Source: Tulasnella sp. 424
Lineage: Eukaryota > Basidiomycota > Agaricomycetes > Cantharellales > Tulasnellaceae
DNA: 64,000 nucleotides
Assembly: GCA_019633425.1 (NCBI GenBank)
Contig: WSUB01000129.1
Span: 58,148 to 122,147 of the forward strand
Direction: 5' to 3'
Made by a program: the position numbers and the translations under genes. The notes under the pieces are model-generated. The model was not told the origin of the DNA. It did no database searches and saw only the letters and a list, made by a program, of their open reading frames with translations. This document shows positions 45,701 through 57,140 of the stretch, piece by piece. The first letter of the stretch is position 1; the number at the start of each line of letters is the position of its first letter.

Positions 45701-47752
45701 CCAGACGATCACAAAGGGTTTTACGGCGCCATTTCATTCGCTAAAATCGCTGCTAAGAGGGGAGCTTTGAGAAAGATAAGTTTATTTTTCCGCTCTTGAG
45801 AGCTTCGCTCGTCCTAACGGGCTGTATTTTGTACATATTAGCTCATACGATGGACGGTGCTTCATCGAATGATGTGCAGGCTCAGACAACTTCGACAATT
45901 CTCCAGAAGAAGTACTCGATTCATTGGGCACCCAGTAATGGACGCATCTTCTGCATGGCACATGGAGGACACCGAACAGTCCAGAAGTTTCTCCAAATTC
46001 TGGACGAAGCTGATGATCCGGATATTGACGATTATTTTATCCACCATCGCAGCCAGCCAATCCACTTCGATGCGGAAGAAGACTCTAGTGTTGTCGAACA
46101 TGAGGCCGAAACCACTTTGGCCTCGCTCGATGAAGAGCCGGAGACAGTAGAGGAATGGCAAGAAGAGGCCTTGATCTTTTCGGCCGATAGTCTTTCTCCG
46201 ATTAAGAAGGCACGTTTGTCTCGCACTTTTCTTCCGTTACTCAAGTGTTAACACTAGCAGATGTCGATTGCTCACAGCTCCACCTCACCTGCATCAAAAT
46301 CGTCTCAACACCAGGACGCCGCTCTATTTTTCGGAGTCTTGCCGCAAAGCACTGTCCGAAATACAAGCACCTAATGCCCGTCCGAAGCGTTGTGACACGG
46401 TGGAACTCGGTGCTTGCTTCAATCGAACGCGGGATCCTACTTCGTCCGGTGGGTTTCTTGTTTCATAATGGCATACTACTAACTGAATTCCATACTCGTC
46501 TGGGCCAGGCCATAACCCACTGGGTTCGTCGGCACCCAGATCTAGAGCATTTGGAGCTATCAAACACCGACTGGTCATTTCTAGAGCAGATTGTGACCGT
46601 CCTTTCGGTAATGTCAAGGCTCTGGGTCTCTACACGTTCTAACAGTCTATCTACATAGCTATTCTCTGGAATGACACTTCAAATGTCTCGTTCAGATACT
46701 CCCACCTTGCCATGGGTTCTCCCCCTGTATCAGCATATTAGCAAGTCTTTGTTGTCGCTTGCTAAACCGGATGAAGTCCTTGAGTATCCAATCCCAAAAC
46801 CCGGGCAGCCATCGCGAAAAGCTCTTTCGCCAAAGGTTCGAAATGCGGTTCTGGGGGCTTTGGTGGTCTGGGAGAAATATCGTGGCTATGCTCTGACAAG
46901 TCACTTTCCGATCCTTGCAACACGTAAGTGGTTTTCTCTAGCAGTTTGAAATTAACTTATCTTTGGAGCTGAACTCGCTAACACCTGCTCTTAATATGTC
47001 TCAGTCTGTCATCCAATGTTCAGGATCCGATGGTTCGAAAACTCTGCCTCAGAGCTAGAGGCCAAAGCGCGGCTTCTCTTCGAAACTATATTTGACTCAT
47101 ACCAGTCAGACGCCCTCACTAAGGAACCAGCGGCCCAGTCTTCCACAAGCCTTTCCCGATCTTCAAGCAGATCATCGCTAAGCAGCAGCTTCCTAGATGA
47201 TGTCCTAGGGCCTCTGGAGGATGATGGAGCCTCGGTCGAAGCTTTGGCGGAGTCGGAGACCGTTCGCTATTTTCGAGGAGACGGCGGTTTGTCCGAGGAT
47301 CCTTTGGAATGGTGGAAGGTCAGGACTTTCCTTGATCTTTTGGGTCTTATTACTTACAACGACTGCCAGACACATGCGGAGAAATTCCCGATTATCTCTC
47401 AAATGGCAAGAGACTTCCTTGCTATACCTGGCTCTAGTGTTTCCGTGGAGCGGCTATTCTCGTCAGCCCGACATCTTTGCGCGGATGCCCGTTCTTCACT
47501 TCAAGCAGAAACAATCACTGAAGCGATGTGCTCAAAACAGTGGATGAAGGAGGGCATTGAAGGCTTTACTCTGGTCAAACCGAAAGTGAATTAGGAGTTA
47601 ATTTTTTGTTCGTGTAGTATTTAGTTGCCCCCCCCCCCCCCCAAAAAATATACCATATAATTACTCATTATAATCGATTAGTATCCAACTAATTACTGAT
47701 TCCAGTTAAATACAAAATTTTCGTAATCGTAATTTAATTGGTTGGAGCCTTA
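42797..47752 (+). mobile_element. Complete hAT DNA transposon, 4956 bp
   Basis: The terminal inverted repeats start TAAGGCTCCAACC at the left (42797) and end GGTTGGAGCCTTA at the right (47752). The target duplication is the 8-bp GCGGCAGC (42789-42796 and 47753-47760), as expected for hAT. Subterminal regions carry the repeated palindrome taatcgatta and the motif ccaactaatta/ttagttgg on both sides. A homopolymer of about 15 C lies near 47630. It encodes one multi-exon transposase. It inserted about 150 bp upstream of copy 16, into that gene's promoter region. Confidence 0.93.
43443..47594 (+). CDS. hAT-family transposase (BED zinc finger, C-terminal dimerisation region)
   Basis: Nuclear DNA transposase, multi-exon. 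The start at 43443 (MKENEAKLTK) is my choice; an in-frame codon upstream is possible. Exons seen in order: an N-terminal helical part (43443-43777), a Lys/Glu/Ser-rich acidic stretch over several short exons (about 43900-44980), a BED-type finger split by an intron (CRYC at 44960-44975 and HISQKH near 45135), the catalytic region with SSDAWTT (45575), MDGASSND (45850), RIFCMAHGGH (45940) and VTRWNS (46390), and the last exon (about 47010-47594) with the conserved hAT dimerisation block PLEWW..FPIISQMARDFLAIPGSSVSVERLFSSAR. I see no disabling mutation in the parts I could follow, but exon borders in the acidic region and near 46640 are uncertain. Confidence 0.85.
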
Positions 47753-47905
47753 GCGGCAGCTTGCTGTTCACGGGCTTCACCACTCACCCCATTTTCCTCA
47801 CCAGGCTTGCACATCCTCTCAAGATTCGCCATAAAGTCGCGATTGCGTCTAGAAGATCCCTACCGCCACAAACTACCCCATTTCAGGCCACCCGCTCAGC
47901 TTTCA

Positions 47906-49167
47906 ATGTCATCTCCCAGGCGGCCCGAGAAAGGTATGAGCTGATAGCGACAGTCCTGGGAGGAAAGATTGTTCTTTGAGGACTCACCAAGCATCTGCGA
48001 TTACTAGTAAAGCGATTCAGAGGAAAAGTGGGGCCGAATGCGAAGACTTCATTCAGGGTATCCGAAAAACCGCTTGGAAAGAGGGGAAGCTTGAAGATTC
48101 TCGATGGATGGCGCACTTTGCATCTCTCCACTACTCAGGAAAGGCCCTGAAATGGCACGCCGATCTCTCTCCGGATGTTCGGCAAGATTGGTTTAAGCAG
48201 GAGAAGGCTCTTTTAGAACGATGGCCGCCTCCAGATGACGAGAGTACTAGTGACAATGAAGAAGCCGAGTAAATGCATCCTTCGCCTCCGCGCGAGCCGA
48301 TTGTTATCTCTAATTTCAAAGGTTCTTTTGTTTCCTTTGCTATGAGAGACACAATCATTCCTACTCAAGCTTTTCTCATATCAACGCAAGGAGGGGAGTC
48401 GTCAAACACCGGCTTCCTGCAATTTGTCCCGATCTCGGGGAACGGGGGGCCCGTTTACATTGCTGGGCCGGATGCCAGTGAACAATGTGAACTTACCACA
48501 GAACCTGGGAGAGCTCTCCACTTGCAATGGGATCGGTCTGTCGATTCGGGATCGCGCGTCCTCGAGTGGGTTGTAGGTCGAGACTCGAAAGCCTTTCTGC
48601 ACCTACATGCTAATAACTCCCCCCTCTTGCTCCTCGAAGGGCTCGGGAAGCACGTGGCTGGCAATCCACTGGATGCAAAATGACCTTAGCTTCAAGCGGG
48701 GCTCGCTGAAGTGAGTCGGAGGTAAAGTCCCCATCTCGTTGACTGAAGATCAAATCAGGTTATTAGATGGGCTCGGTTGACTGTCATTGATCCCACCACT
48801 TTGACTCCTGCAACATCGAAAAAATTTCCAGGCCTTAGACACTTCCGCGTCAACATTTGGAGACTTTCCTCCGGAGGACAAGCTACAGTGATGTGGAACG
48901 ATGGCGGTCAGGGTACGTCGTTGCACTGCGTTTCACAAGTTCCGGGTCGAATGTTTTTATTTTTATTTTGGGCTTTTACCAGCATTCGAGCTAGTTATAT
49001 TTAGGAACACGGACCACATGTTTTTTTCTGTGGATTCGGACGCGACTCAAAAAGCCAATCCGAACGAGATACAAGGTGTAAGCCAATAATTAGAACCTTA
49101 CACGGACAAGTCGAAGTGTATTGATCGCTGTTTCATATAGCGTTTATTATTCAAACCAATTGAGTAA
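47906..49167 (+). pseudogene. Array copy 16 (clade C), one-base deletion in the Gag-like exon
   Basis: Exons 47906-47933 (28 nt, MSSPRRPEK), 48008-48268, 48347-48572, 48640-48710, 48767-48912, 48983-49077 and 49141-49167. Compared with copies 17, 18 and 20, one base is missing at the start of the Gag-like exon (AGAGGAAAAGTGG versus GGGAGAAGTGGG), which puts the micro-exon out of frame with the SGAECEDFIQGIR domain. The rest of the gene is open and keeps WPPPDDE, TWLAIHW, LTVIDPTTLTPA, NPNEIQG and a final RLLFKPIE. The lesion is in an A-rich run and could be a base-calling error. The hAT element sits just upstream. Confidence 0.6.
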
Positions 49168-49850
49168 TCTAGACCTAGTCTCCGATCTCATTGTACAAAA
49201 ATCTGTGACATTGTATTTGGTAATAAATCTTCCGTCTCGACATTTGGACACTGGGCCCCTCATCTGGGACTAAGCGTGACATCAGATCGACGCGACCCAC
49301 TCGAGTAGAGAAGGAAAGTGTCCCACAAACTCAACGTAGTGCTGTAGCGACTAGTGACTACCCCGGGTACCCGTCCCCTCTGCGGTTTGAAATTTGGGGC
49401 CGACGCGTTTTTGAGGTAGTAGCGTTTCACTATGCTTTCGGATCCGGGGCGGGGTGTACTAGCTGTCTAAGGTAGTTTACTTTGTTATCGTAAATCTGAT
49501 TTGCATGAATGTAAGCTACGTGGGTCCCAACGAGTGTATATTCATCCTCTGGTGTGTGGTCCCACTTCCTCTGGCGCCCCATTTTCACCTTCCGCTTCCG
49601 TTCCACTGGTCCCCCCCTTCCCCAGGACAAGCGAACGAACTACCCGCCAGTTTTACTCGACAGCTACCCCGGAAAAAAAATATAGCTTTAAACCCCATGA
49701 ACGATAGCAAAGACCTTGATCGCCGTGAACATGGACGACATCCTCACCATCTAATATAAACCTTGTGGAATGTAAGAAGCGCTTTGTAATTACTTCGGAG
49801 TACGTTATTGGGAGTCACGGTGGAGGGCGTCCCGGTTAGGCAGCTAACGG
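49168..49850. other. Spacer with a hairpin cassette, left end of a segmental duplication
   Basis: Holds hairpin cassette copy 1 (49320-49441). From about 49290 rightward the sequence is homologous to 56990 onward, so this is one arm of a duplicated segment. No coding gene is supported here. Confidence 0.5.
49320..49441 (+). repeat. Hairpin cassette, copy 1
   Basis: Roughly 120-bp element recurring at 55794-55876, 55905-55980 and 57021-57140. Each has a left arm like gactacccc/tactacc, a variable middle that often includes ctctgcggttt, and a right arm ggtagtagcg followed by cactatgctt. The arms can pair as a stem. Here the inner sequence is ccccgggtacccg-rich. Confidence 0.6.
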
Positions 49851-50864
49851 CTTTTGGTTGCCGGCCCTGCTCTTGTATTGGAAGAACGTGCATTAAGGAA
49901 CACGAGAGGGTGCGTATCGATTCGATTTAAAGCTCAGCTTTCGACGCCACCCACGATGAATTCTCATGCGTTTGGAATCTCAGAGACGATGAACAAATTC
50001 AGCCGTCAGATGACTTCTGGAGCTTGAAACGAGTACCTAATGCAGGCGATCTGAAGTTTCGCTGTGTTGAAATCGCTCAGATCTCGAGCGGTTACTATCA
50101 CTGCGAGGTCCCATGAATATGCGGCCGTGACACATGCTTGGATTGAAGCGTATTTACCAGGTGCGTTCGGACGAGTACCACTCGGAAGGTGGGTTTTTGC
50201 GAGGGGAAGAGGCTGACCGTTGAGAGAGAAATAGATGTATTCGAAGAGACGATTTGCATTTCCATGTTTTCCAAAGGGAGTCCTGATACGTCGAAGGAGA
50301 ATCCTTGGGTGGGGCGGAGGTACGATGTTTGTCTTGCTACATCTTTGATGGGCTTCTCCCTCATCACTCTCCTTCCTTGAACAGGTCATAAACTCCATTG
50401 GCGTCGTTCTCCTCATCGACCACCTCTTGAAAACGCGAAAACTTGTGCTGCCGCAGGGATCCAGGTCCTCCTCTGTGGCGACTACCCGTGGAGTAAAAGT
50501 CACGGTCGCATATCAACACCTCACGATACGATGAGACACGAGGAGCGAATTCGAGCTGGGGACGATAGTTTATGAGAACGGGACGGCGTGAGGGAGTTGC
50601 CGCCTGGGCGAGTTGGCGGCTGGCAGGATGTGGTTGAGTTGGTGAAGGACGAAGGGAAAAACATTGTTGGTGGCAGTAGTCGACCGCGGCCGCCGTTGGA
50701 GGATCTGGGGGCGCTGGGAGAGGATGCGTGATTGCAGGCTTAGGGGATTTGTTTTTGGCACTTTGAATATTTTCGGAATTCATAATGACGTGGGTGAGTT
50801 TTCGTTGCACGTCCACGGCCTTCACGCTTATACAGTATGTCGCGTGCTGGGCTGGTACCCACAA
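49850..50864 (-). pseudogene. Uncharacterised minus-strand locus, paralog P1
   Basis: Homologous at protein level to the locus at 57740-58404. Paired segments include ANGVYDLFKEGE here against ANGCYDLSEKEE there, PMEFMTC against PMDVMTC, and GFSFDVSGLPLENMEMQIVSSNT against GFYFNASGLPLADIDAHIVSYNT. The segments lie in two frames, so P1 is either spliced or frameshifted; a frame change between 50200 and 50300 favours decay. I do not recognise a domain. The short interval between P1 and copy 17 suggests that the two duplicated together. Confidence 0.4.
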
Positions 50865-51126
50865 TTTGCCCGAGTTTTATAATTCGACCGTGATGGGGTG
50901 ATGGCAAACACCCTGCAGCCTGTCACCCAAGATGCCGGATTAGTCAGCACCTGCAAAGGAAATCGCCGTAGCCGTCGTGCCGCTCGCGAGCACCTCCTAC
51001 CCCCCACCCCCAGTTGCGAGGCTGGCTTCAATATCCTGTTGAGGATCCTTATCAAATTCTACTTGTGCCACGAAACAACCCATCAGCTCAAACGACCGTA
51101 TCCTTACGCCACCCGCTCAGCACTCA

Positions 51127-52387
51127 ATGTCATCCCAAGGGCAGTCGGAGCAAGGTAAGAAGCGATGGCAAAAGTCTTGGGAGGAAAGGTATCCTGTTAC
51201 ACAAAGACTCACCAACCATGTGCTTGATAGTAAACGAGTTCAAAGGGAGAAGTGGGGCCGAATGTGAAAGCTTCATTAAAAGTATACGCAAAGCCGCTTG
51301 GAAAGAGGGGAAGGTTCGAGATGCTCTCTGGATGGCGGACTTTGCATCTCTTCACTTCTCAGGAAAGGCTCTTAAATGGCACTCTGATCTCTCCCCGGAT
51401 GTTCGGCAAGATTGGTTCAAGCAGGAGAAGGCTCTTTTGGAACGCTGGCCCCCTCCGGCTGACGACAGCGATAAGGAAGAAGCCGAGTAAAATGCGCCTT
51501 TCGCTTGAGCGTCGATCGTTTTCTCTGATTTCAAGGTTTCGTTTTCCTTTGATTTTAGAGCTGCAATCGTTCCTACTCCGGCTGCAGCTTCTCTGCCGAG
51601 CCAATCAACAGACGAAGGGAAGCTGTCAGACATTGGTGTGGTCCAGTTTGTCCCAATATCGGGGGGTGAAGAATCCATGTACATCGCCGAGCCAGATGAC
51701 GGCGGAGAATGCAGACTTACGACAGAAGTTGAGAAAGCTCTCCGCTTGCGATGGGATCGGTCTGTCGATTCGGGATCCCGCGTTCTCGAGTGGGTTGTAG
51801 GTCGAAGCCATTCCTAGCTGATCGGCTCTGCTATCCCATGCTAACTCCTCCCACTAAAGGGCTCGGGAAGCAAGTGGTTGGCGATCCATTGGATAAAAAC
51901 CGACCTGAGTTTCAAGCAGGGCTCTCCCATGTAAGTCCTGTGTGATCTATGGACAAAGTCTCCAAGTTGTGCTGAGGATTAGATCTGGTTACGTTGTTAG
52001 GTGGGCGCGGCTGACCGTCGTTGATCCCACCACTTTGATACCTGCATCGTTCAAAACGTCTCCAGCCTTTAAGCACTTCCGAATCAACGTTTGGAGGCTT
52101 TCATCGGGAGGACGAACTACAGCGATATGGAATGATGGCAGCAGGGGTACGTCATCGCGCTGCCGTTCACAAGTCCCGGATTGACATGTTTTTTCCTGTT
52201 AATCAGAAATTCAGCTAGGGGTATTTAGGAGAAAAAGCTACACGTATATTGCTGCGGATCCTGACGCGTATCAGAAAGCGAATCCGAACGAGATACAAGG
52301 TGTAAGCGGACGTAACCGTACACGGATAAGTCTCCTGGTGTTGATCTCTTTTTCGTGTAGCGCCTGGTATTCAAACCAACAGAATAG
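51127..52387 (+). CDS. Array copy 17 (clade C), intact
   Basis: Exons 51127-51154, 51231-51486, 51559-51796, 51860-51930, 52001-52146, 52207-52301 and 52361-52387; 286 aa with all junctions in frame. The micro-exon encodes MSSQGQSEQ. The Gag-like domain reads VNEFKGRSGAECESFIKSIR, AAWKEGKVRD, ADFASLHFSGKALKWHSDLSPDVRQDWFKQEKALLERWPPP in pieces. The beta-rich part shows TPAAAS, KALRLRWDRSVDSGS, SKWLAIHW, LTVVDPTTLIPA, NVWRLSSGG, AADPDAYQKANPNE and the terminal RLVFKPTE. It is the best reference for clade C. Confidence 0.74.
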
Positions 52388-52842
52388 TTTAGGCCTAACC
52401 TTCGATCTCTTTTCTCTGGATCCGTGACGTTATATCTGGGAATTAAACTTCAGCAAACCTTCGATGTCGAGATTTGGAGACTGGGCTCGCCGCCGGTGTA
52501 CGCTCATTTGGAACCAGCTCCTGAGGATTAAAGCATTGAGATGACCCCCCCGATTCCACTACCTTGCCTTTCGCGCCATAAAGATGCAACCTGCCACGTT
52601 TCGATCAATCGCACGCACAATGTCAAAGGTGAGGCGAGGCGGTGATCGCACCACCGTAGAGAAAGTCGCCGTCCGGAAGACACCGTCGTGCCTTGTGGCT
52701 TGCGGGCACTCCACCACCTCTCACTCTATTTTCCTAGCCTGGCTTCACTATCCTCTCAAGAACTGTTACCGAAATATACTTGTGTCCCGAAGGTCTTTAC
52801 CGCTACAAGTGACGGTATTTCAGGCTAGGCGCTCAGCACTCA
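52388..52842 (+). repeat. Clade C intergenic unit between copies 17 and 18
   Basis: Homologous to the flanks of copies 16 and 20: the 3' part recalls 61656-61780, and the promoter part has the ccgtccggaagacacc and cctctcaagaac tracts seen at 42780, 60220 and 61910. A run of seven C lies near 52545. No gene seen. Confidence 0.5.
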
Positions 52843-54921
52843 ATGTCATCTCTTGGGCACCCGGAGCAAGGTGAGAAGCGTCGGCAATGGTCTCTGGGAG
52901 GAGAGACGTCCTGTTACACGAAACTCATCAACCCTTTGAACATGACAGTAAATGATTTCAGAGGGAGAAGTGGGGCGGAATGCGAAAGCTTCATCAAGAG
53001 TCTCCGCATAGCCGCGTGGAAAGAGGGGAAGCTTGAAGATGCTCGATGGATGGCAAATTTTGCATCTCTTCACTACTCGGGAAAGGCTCTTAAATGGCAC
53101 TCCGCTCTCCCTCTGGACATTCGGCAAGATTGGTTCAAGCAGGAAATGGCTCTTTTGGAACGCTGGCCGCCTCCGGCTGACGAGAGCGATGACGAACAAG
53201 CCGAGTATATGCATCTTTTGCTTTTGCGTCAATCGTTATCTCTGATTTCCAATCTTTCGCTTTCCTTCCGTTAGGTCTTCGATTGTTCCTACTCCAGCTG
53301 CAGCTTCTCTCTTATCAGCGCCGGCAGGGAAGGCGTCAGAAATCGGGGTCCTGCAGTTTGTTTCGATATCAGGGAATGAAAACCCCGCCTACATTGCCGG
53401 ACCGGATGCCGAAGGAAGATGTACTCTTACGACAGAAGTGGGGGAAGCTCTCCGCTTACGCTGGGATCGGTCTGTTAATTCGGGATCTCGCATCCTCGAA
53501 TGGGTCGTATGTTGAAATCCCACTATTTCTATCCTATCCGCTACGTAATTTCATACTGACTAGCTCTCTTGTCTTACGTCTGGAAGGACTCAGGAAGCAA
53601 GTGGCTAGCGATTCATTGGGCAGACGAGCCGGAACCTAGTTTTGCGCCGGGCTCGACGACGTAAGTCGAGTCAACTATGGGTCTGAAGTTTGTGACTCGT
53701 CGTGTTGAAGCTGAAATCGGCTCGTCAGATGGGCACGACTGACCGTAGTCGATTCTGACACTTTGGTCCCTGCCACATCGGCCGGCTTTCGGGGACAGGG
53801 GCCCTTCCGAATCAATGTTTGTAAGATCTCCACAGAAGGACAAACCAGGGTGGTGTGGAAGGATGGAGTCAAGGGTACGTCGTTGCGTTGTCTTTCAGAA
53901 GTCCTGGATTAACGAGTTTTTGACGTTTAATCAGAAATCCAGCTAGAGATATTTAGGAACCAGAGGTTCATTTATATTGCTGTTGATTCAAACGCGTATC
54001 AGAAAGCGAATCCGCGCGAGAGACGAGGTGACTGAACCCAATCGGCCCCCCCCGATCCGTTCGAACTCCGCTTGAAATTTAAGATACCGCCTTATCAGTC
54101 GAGTCCCGTGATCAAGTGGATGGGAGGTCCGGGATGAAGTTCACGGTGCGAAGCCAAGGGTTTCTTTGAGGGATCGGAGTGGGGGCGGTTGAGTGCTCCG
54201 TCGGGACTGTTTCATTAAACAAAGTGTTTATATATCTAATCAACTACAGTACTTATTTACTTTGATCGGCTTCTAATCTGCGAGTTGAATCAAGTTGGTA
54301 CCCCATTGTGTGCCTGCTTGCCGCTTGTTCTTTGGAGTTCCGTGGCCAGGTTGGGGTGGTGCCGCTTCGTCCAAGTTGTTGGATGTCGGTCAGTAAAGAA
54401 TCCAATCTACTCTCCCATTCCTCGCTCAAAGTCGTCCAAATGTTCCGCATCCAAGTGGTAAGGTGGCCGCTCGGATTTCTCCTTTCCCTTTCCCTCTGGT
54501 GGTAAGGGGAAATGCATCAAGAGGTTTATGTTGGAGACATGCACCGCATTTAAATGTAGACAGAGAGGCAGAAGGGAGTAAATGAACTTGATTAGATTCT
54601 TGTAGAGGTTCCATTATAAGAGGTAAGCGAGGAAAAGTGCAAAAGAGGAAAGTACTGAAGAGGGAAGCAAAGGGTCTACAAAGTAAACAAACTCGGCAGT
54701 CAAAGACCAAACCATTGGTCGCTCAGCACTCCCACACCCTCAGGCACTCCGACGCCGACAAAACACAGCGGGGTTCAAATTTTTGAACGGAGTTCGAACG
54801 GATCTGGGGGGGCCGATTGGCTTAGCTGACGAGGTGTAAGCCCGCAAAACCGTCCACGGACAAGTCCACAGGTGTTGATCGCTTTTTCTTGTAGCGCTTG
54901 GTATTCAAACCAATTGAGTAG
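52843..54921 (+). pseudogene. Array copy 18 (clade C), transposon at the last intron donor
   Basis: Exons 52843-52870, 52949-53204, 53275-53506, 53587-53660, 53729-53874, 53935 to about 54029, and 54895-54921. All coding exons are open. A 797-bp element inserted exactly at the end of the sixth exon: its target duplication gacgaggtg includes the last codons and the GT. The left copy has lost a usable donor (gtgact), and reading through adds only GD before a TGA. The product would lack just the final eight residues (RLVFKPIE) but would otherwise be complete at about 280 aa. The right copy of the duplication keeps a good gtaagc donor with no exon in front of it. Whether this is a null allele or a slightly shortened protein cannot be told. 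Confidence 0.7.
54031..54827. mobile_element. 797-bp TIR element, non-autonomous
   Basis: The inverted ends share CCAATCGGCCCCCCC and GATCCGTTCGAACTCCG (left 54039-54071; right, reversed, about 54787-54820), and the outermost ~8 bp match less well. It is flanked by a 9-bp duplication gacgaggtg (54022-54030 and 54828-54836); copy 20 shows the empty site at 61561-61571. On the minus strand a short frame near 54430-54620 contains CGACLQHKPLDAFPLTTRGK, which resembles the cysteine-rich N-terminal exon of some basidiomycete DNA transposons, so this may be an internally deleted derivative. Confidence 0.8.
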
Positions 54922-55793
54922 CTAAGACCTAATGTTTCATCTCATTATATGGGCCGGTGATATACTGTCTGAATAAAGCTTGGGAAATTCTACCATGTCT
55001 ACATTTGGAGGTGGCGCTCGTCGCTAGAGCATAGCCATTTGAGATCGGCTCCAAAGGTTTAAGACTCGGGATAACTCCCTCGAAACCTTACGAGGCTGAA
55101 ATAGCTGCTCATGAATTCGAAGGGAGTCTAGACGTATCCCTAAACCCGCTTTCCAAGTAAGTTGGGCGTGGTCAGACCCGCTCCCGTTGGGGTTGGCCAT
55201 CGTAGCGACCAGTATTCACTCCAGTTGAGAGTGTATTCTCTCGGCGTGGCTATACGAAATTGTTTATTTTCAGGCAGAGCAGTCGCTATGCGATTAATCC
55301 CTTCCGTTTGCGTCGTCCAAGGACAAGACTCTTCGCCCGGTCCCGATCAAAATCCTTCGTGGGGAGGAGAGAAAACTTCCTCTATACTGTTCTCGACTGT
55401 AAACAAGAGTGACGTCATTTTACGTATATATTTTCCGTTAATCCTGGGACAAGACAAGGCTCGTGATGCCTAACTGCAACTGACAACAAGACCCTAATTC
55501 AATCGCCCCAATATAAATACGAGCTAACAGCCCGTTGAGGGAACTATTTTGGGGAGACTTGGAGTCTACTCAAAGCTGAAATGGAATATACTGAAAGAAT
55601 GACACGTCACAGGCAGCGGAAAACCGGTCGGAGAAGGAAAGAAACCTATAACAGAGCGCTTTCAAAAGCGTTTTCGTTCCCCATGGCCATCACCCCTCAT
55701 CCTTCGCCTCTTCCACTGCATCCCCTCTTCTTCCTCCTCTCTTTTGTTAATCGACGACTACTACCACTCTCCCCTGCCCTTCCAAGTGGTGTC

Positions 55794-55876
55794 GTGTCCC
55801 ATTACTACCCCGCCGTGTCTGCGACCCTCGGTCAACGGCGCATCAGGGTAGTAGCGCGACACTATGCTTCTTGGAC
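55794..55876 (+). repeat. Hairpin cassette, copy 2
   Basis: Compact form with the arms tactacccc (55803-55811) and gggtagta (55847-55854), followed by the shared cactatgcttc. The arms are about 35 bp apart and pair well. Confidence 0.6.
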
Positions 55877-55904
55877 CTCTTACACCCGTCTCAGTGGTTC
55901 ATTG

Positions 55905-55980
55905 CCTCATTACTACCTAGCTCGCGTCGGTTCCACTTCTCGACTGCGGTCTTGGTAGTAGCGTGTCAATGGGCTTCTCG
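55905..55980 (+). repeat. Hairpin cassette, copy 3
   Basis: Arms tactacc (55911-55917) and ggtagta (55954-55960), then gcgtgtcaatgggcttc, a diverged version of the common right end. It lies about 30 bp after copy 2, so the two form a local tandem pair. Confidence 0.55.
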
Positions 55981-56054
55981 GCCGGGTGTGTGAGGCGCGC
56001 GGACGATGCTTGACGTCACGCGCTGATCGACGCGACCCTATGGGCTGTATTTTG

Positions 56055-56440
56055 TGCAAATATCCACAAACCCCCACACATCCCTTCCTCGCACACACAC
56101 ATCCTCTTCGGCAGATAAAACCCTCTCCTTTGCCCATCTAGACTGCTTGTATGATATATATCAACACTTACCACAATTCAGACTCGTCCGTTTCGTCTTA
56201 GAACCAGCCCAACCTACTTAGGTGCAGCTCACAGCTGTGTTCTGTGCCAGCGTGATATCCACAAATCCCACCACACCTTTCCTTGTGCATACATGCCCTG
56301 TTCCACCCACACAGGCAACTATTTCGCCCGTCTGGGTACCTCTATAATAATACAAATACTTATTACGACTTAAGCTTACGGGCTCGTCTTAGAACAAGCC
56401 AAACGTAGCTAGGCACAGCCTCGCTGAACGCGCCCCAGCC
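56055..56440. repeat. Degenerate tandem repeat, unit about 215 bp
   Basis: Two similar halves. Both contain a ccacaaaycccmcmcayc tract followed by a C/A-rich stretch, then a tatata or taataat region, and the string cgtcttagaaccagcccaa (56197-56215) or cgtcttagaacaagccaaa (56385-56403), followed by taggygcagc. No coding capacity seen. Confidence 0.55.
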
Positions 56441-57020
56441 ATCTTCACATACAAATCAACGTCCCAACATCCCCCCAAGGTAACCAACTGCAGAGCTATA
56501 TTAATCACTACCTAGTGTGGAAGAACTAGACGGCCAAACACGTGATTTCTTGTTCAAGGTAACTCAAGATTCGTTTCTTGATACCAAATCCCGCATGCAA
56601 CTTAATTGAAATCGAACGTCAGCAGGGCCCACCTTACTCGCCGCATATGCTTGTGACAGCTACTGACAAGCAGCATTAAACTGAGCATTGGAACTTTGGT
56701 AACAAAGAGCCCCGCTCAGACCTGCTCTCGAACCCAGCTGAGTCTTGCATCCAACCGGTTGGAGGCCTCCCGTGGTCAATAGGACCCCGAGTGTATTGCT
56801 GGCAACTTAGGTGCAGGTTTGGGAGTTTTCAATGCTGGACCCTTACTGTATATTAGTTAAAGTTGGGTGTGCGGTGGTCAATAGGTGCGTGGGTATAGCC
56901 TTGAGGCGGGTGTGTGTTGAAGAAGTCGGTGTGGGGGGAGGTCGGATGTGTGTGTGCGCGTGCGGCGCATTTTTGCACAGTATATGTGCCATACGACCCT
57001 TTCGAGTGGAGAAGGAGAGT

Positions 57021-57140
57021 GTCCCGCAAACTCGACTTGGTGGTGTAGTGCCTAGCTACCACCCCGACTACGCGTCGCTCTGCGGTTTGAGCCGACGCGT
57101 TTTCGAGGTAGTAGCGTTTCACTATGCTTCCTGGGCGGGG
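57021..57140 (+). repeat. Hairpin cassette, copy 4
   Basis: Closest to copy 1: gtcccgcaaactcga, gctaccaccccgac, ctctgcggtttga, gccgacgcgttttcgaggtagtagcgtttcactatgctt. It lies at the same relative place as copy 1 with respect to the duplicated minus-strand locus, so copies 1 and 4 were probably duplicated with that segment. Confidence 0.6.

Noticed and set aside
55581..55958. 125-codon frame on the plus strand
   Set aside because: Low-complexity Pro/Ser/Leu/His composition and overlap with the hairpin cassettes; no homologous frame in the related cassettes.
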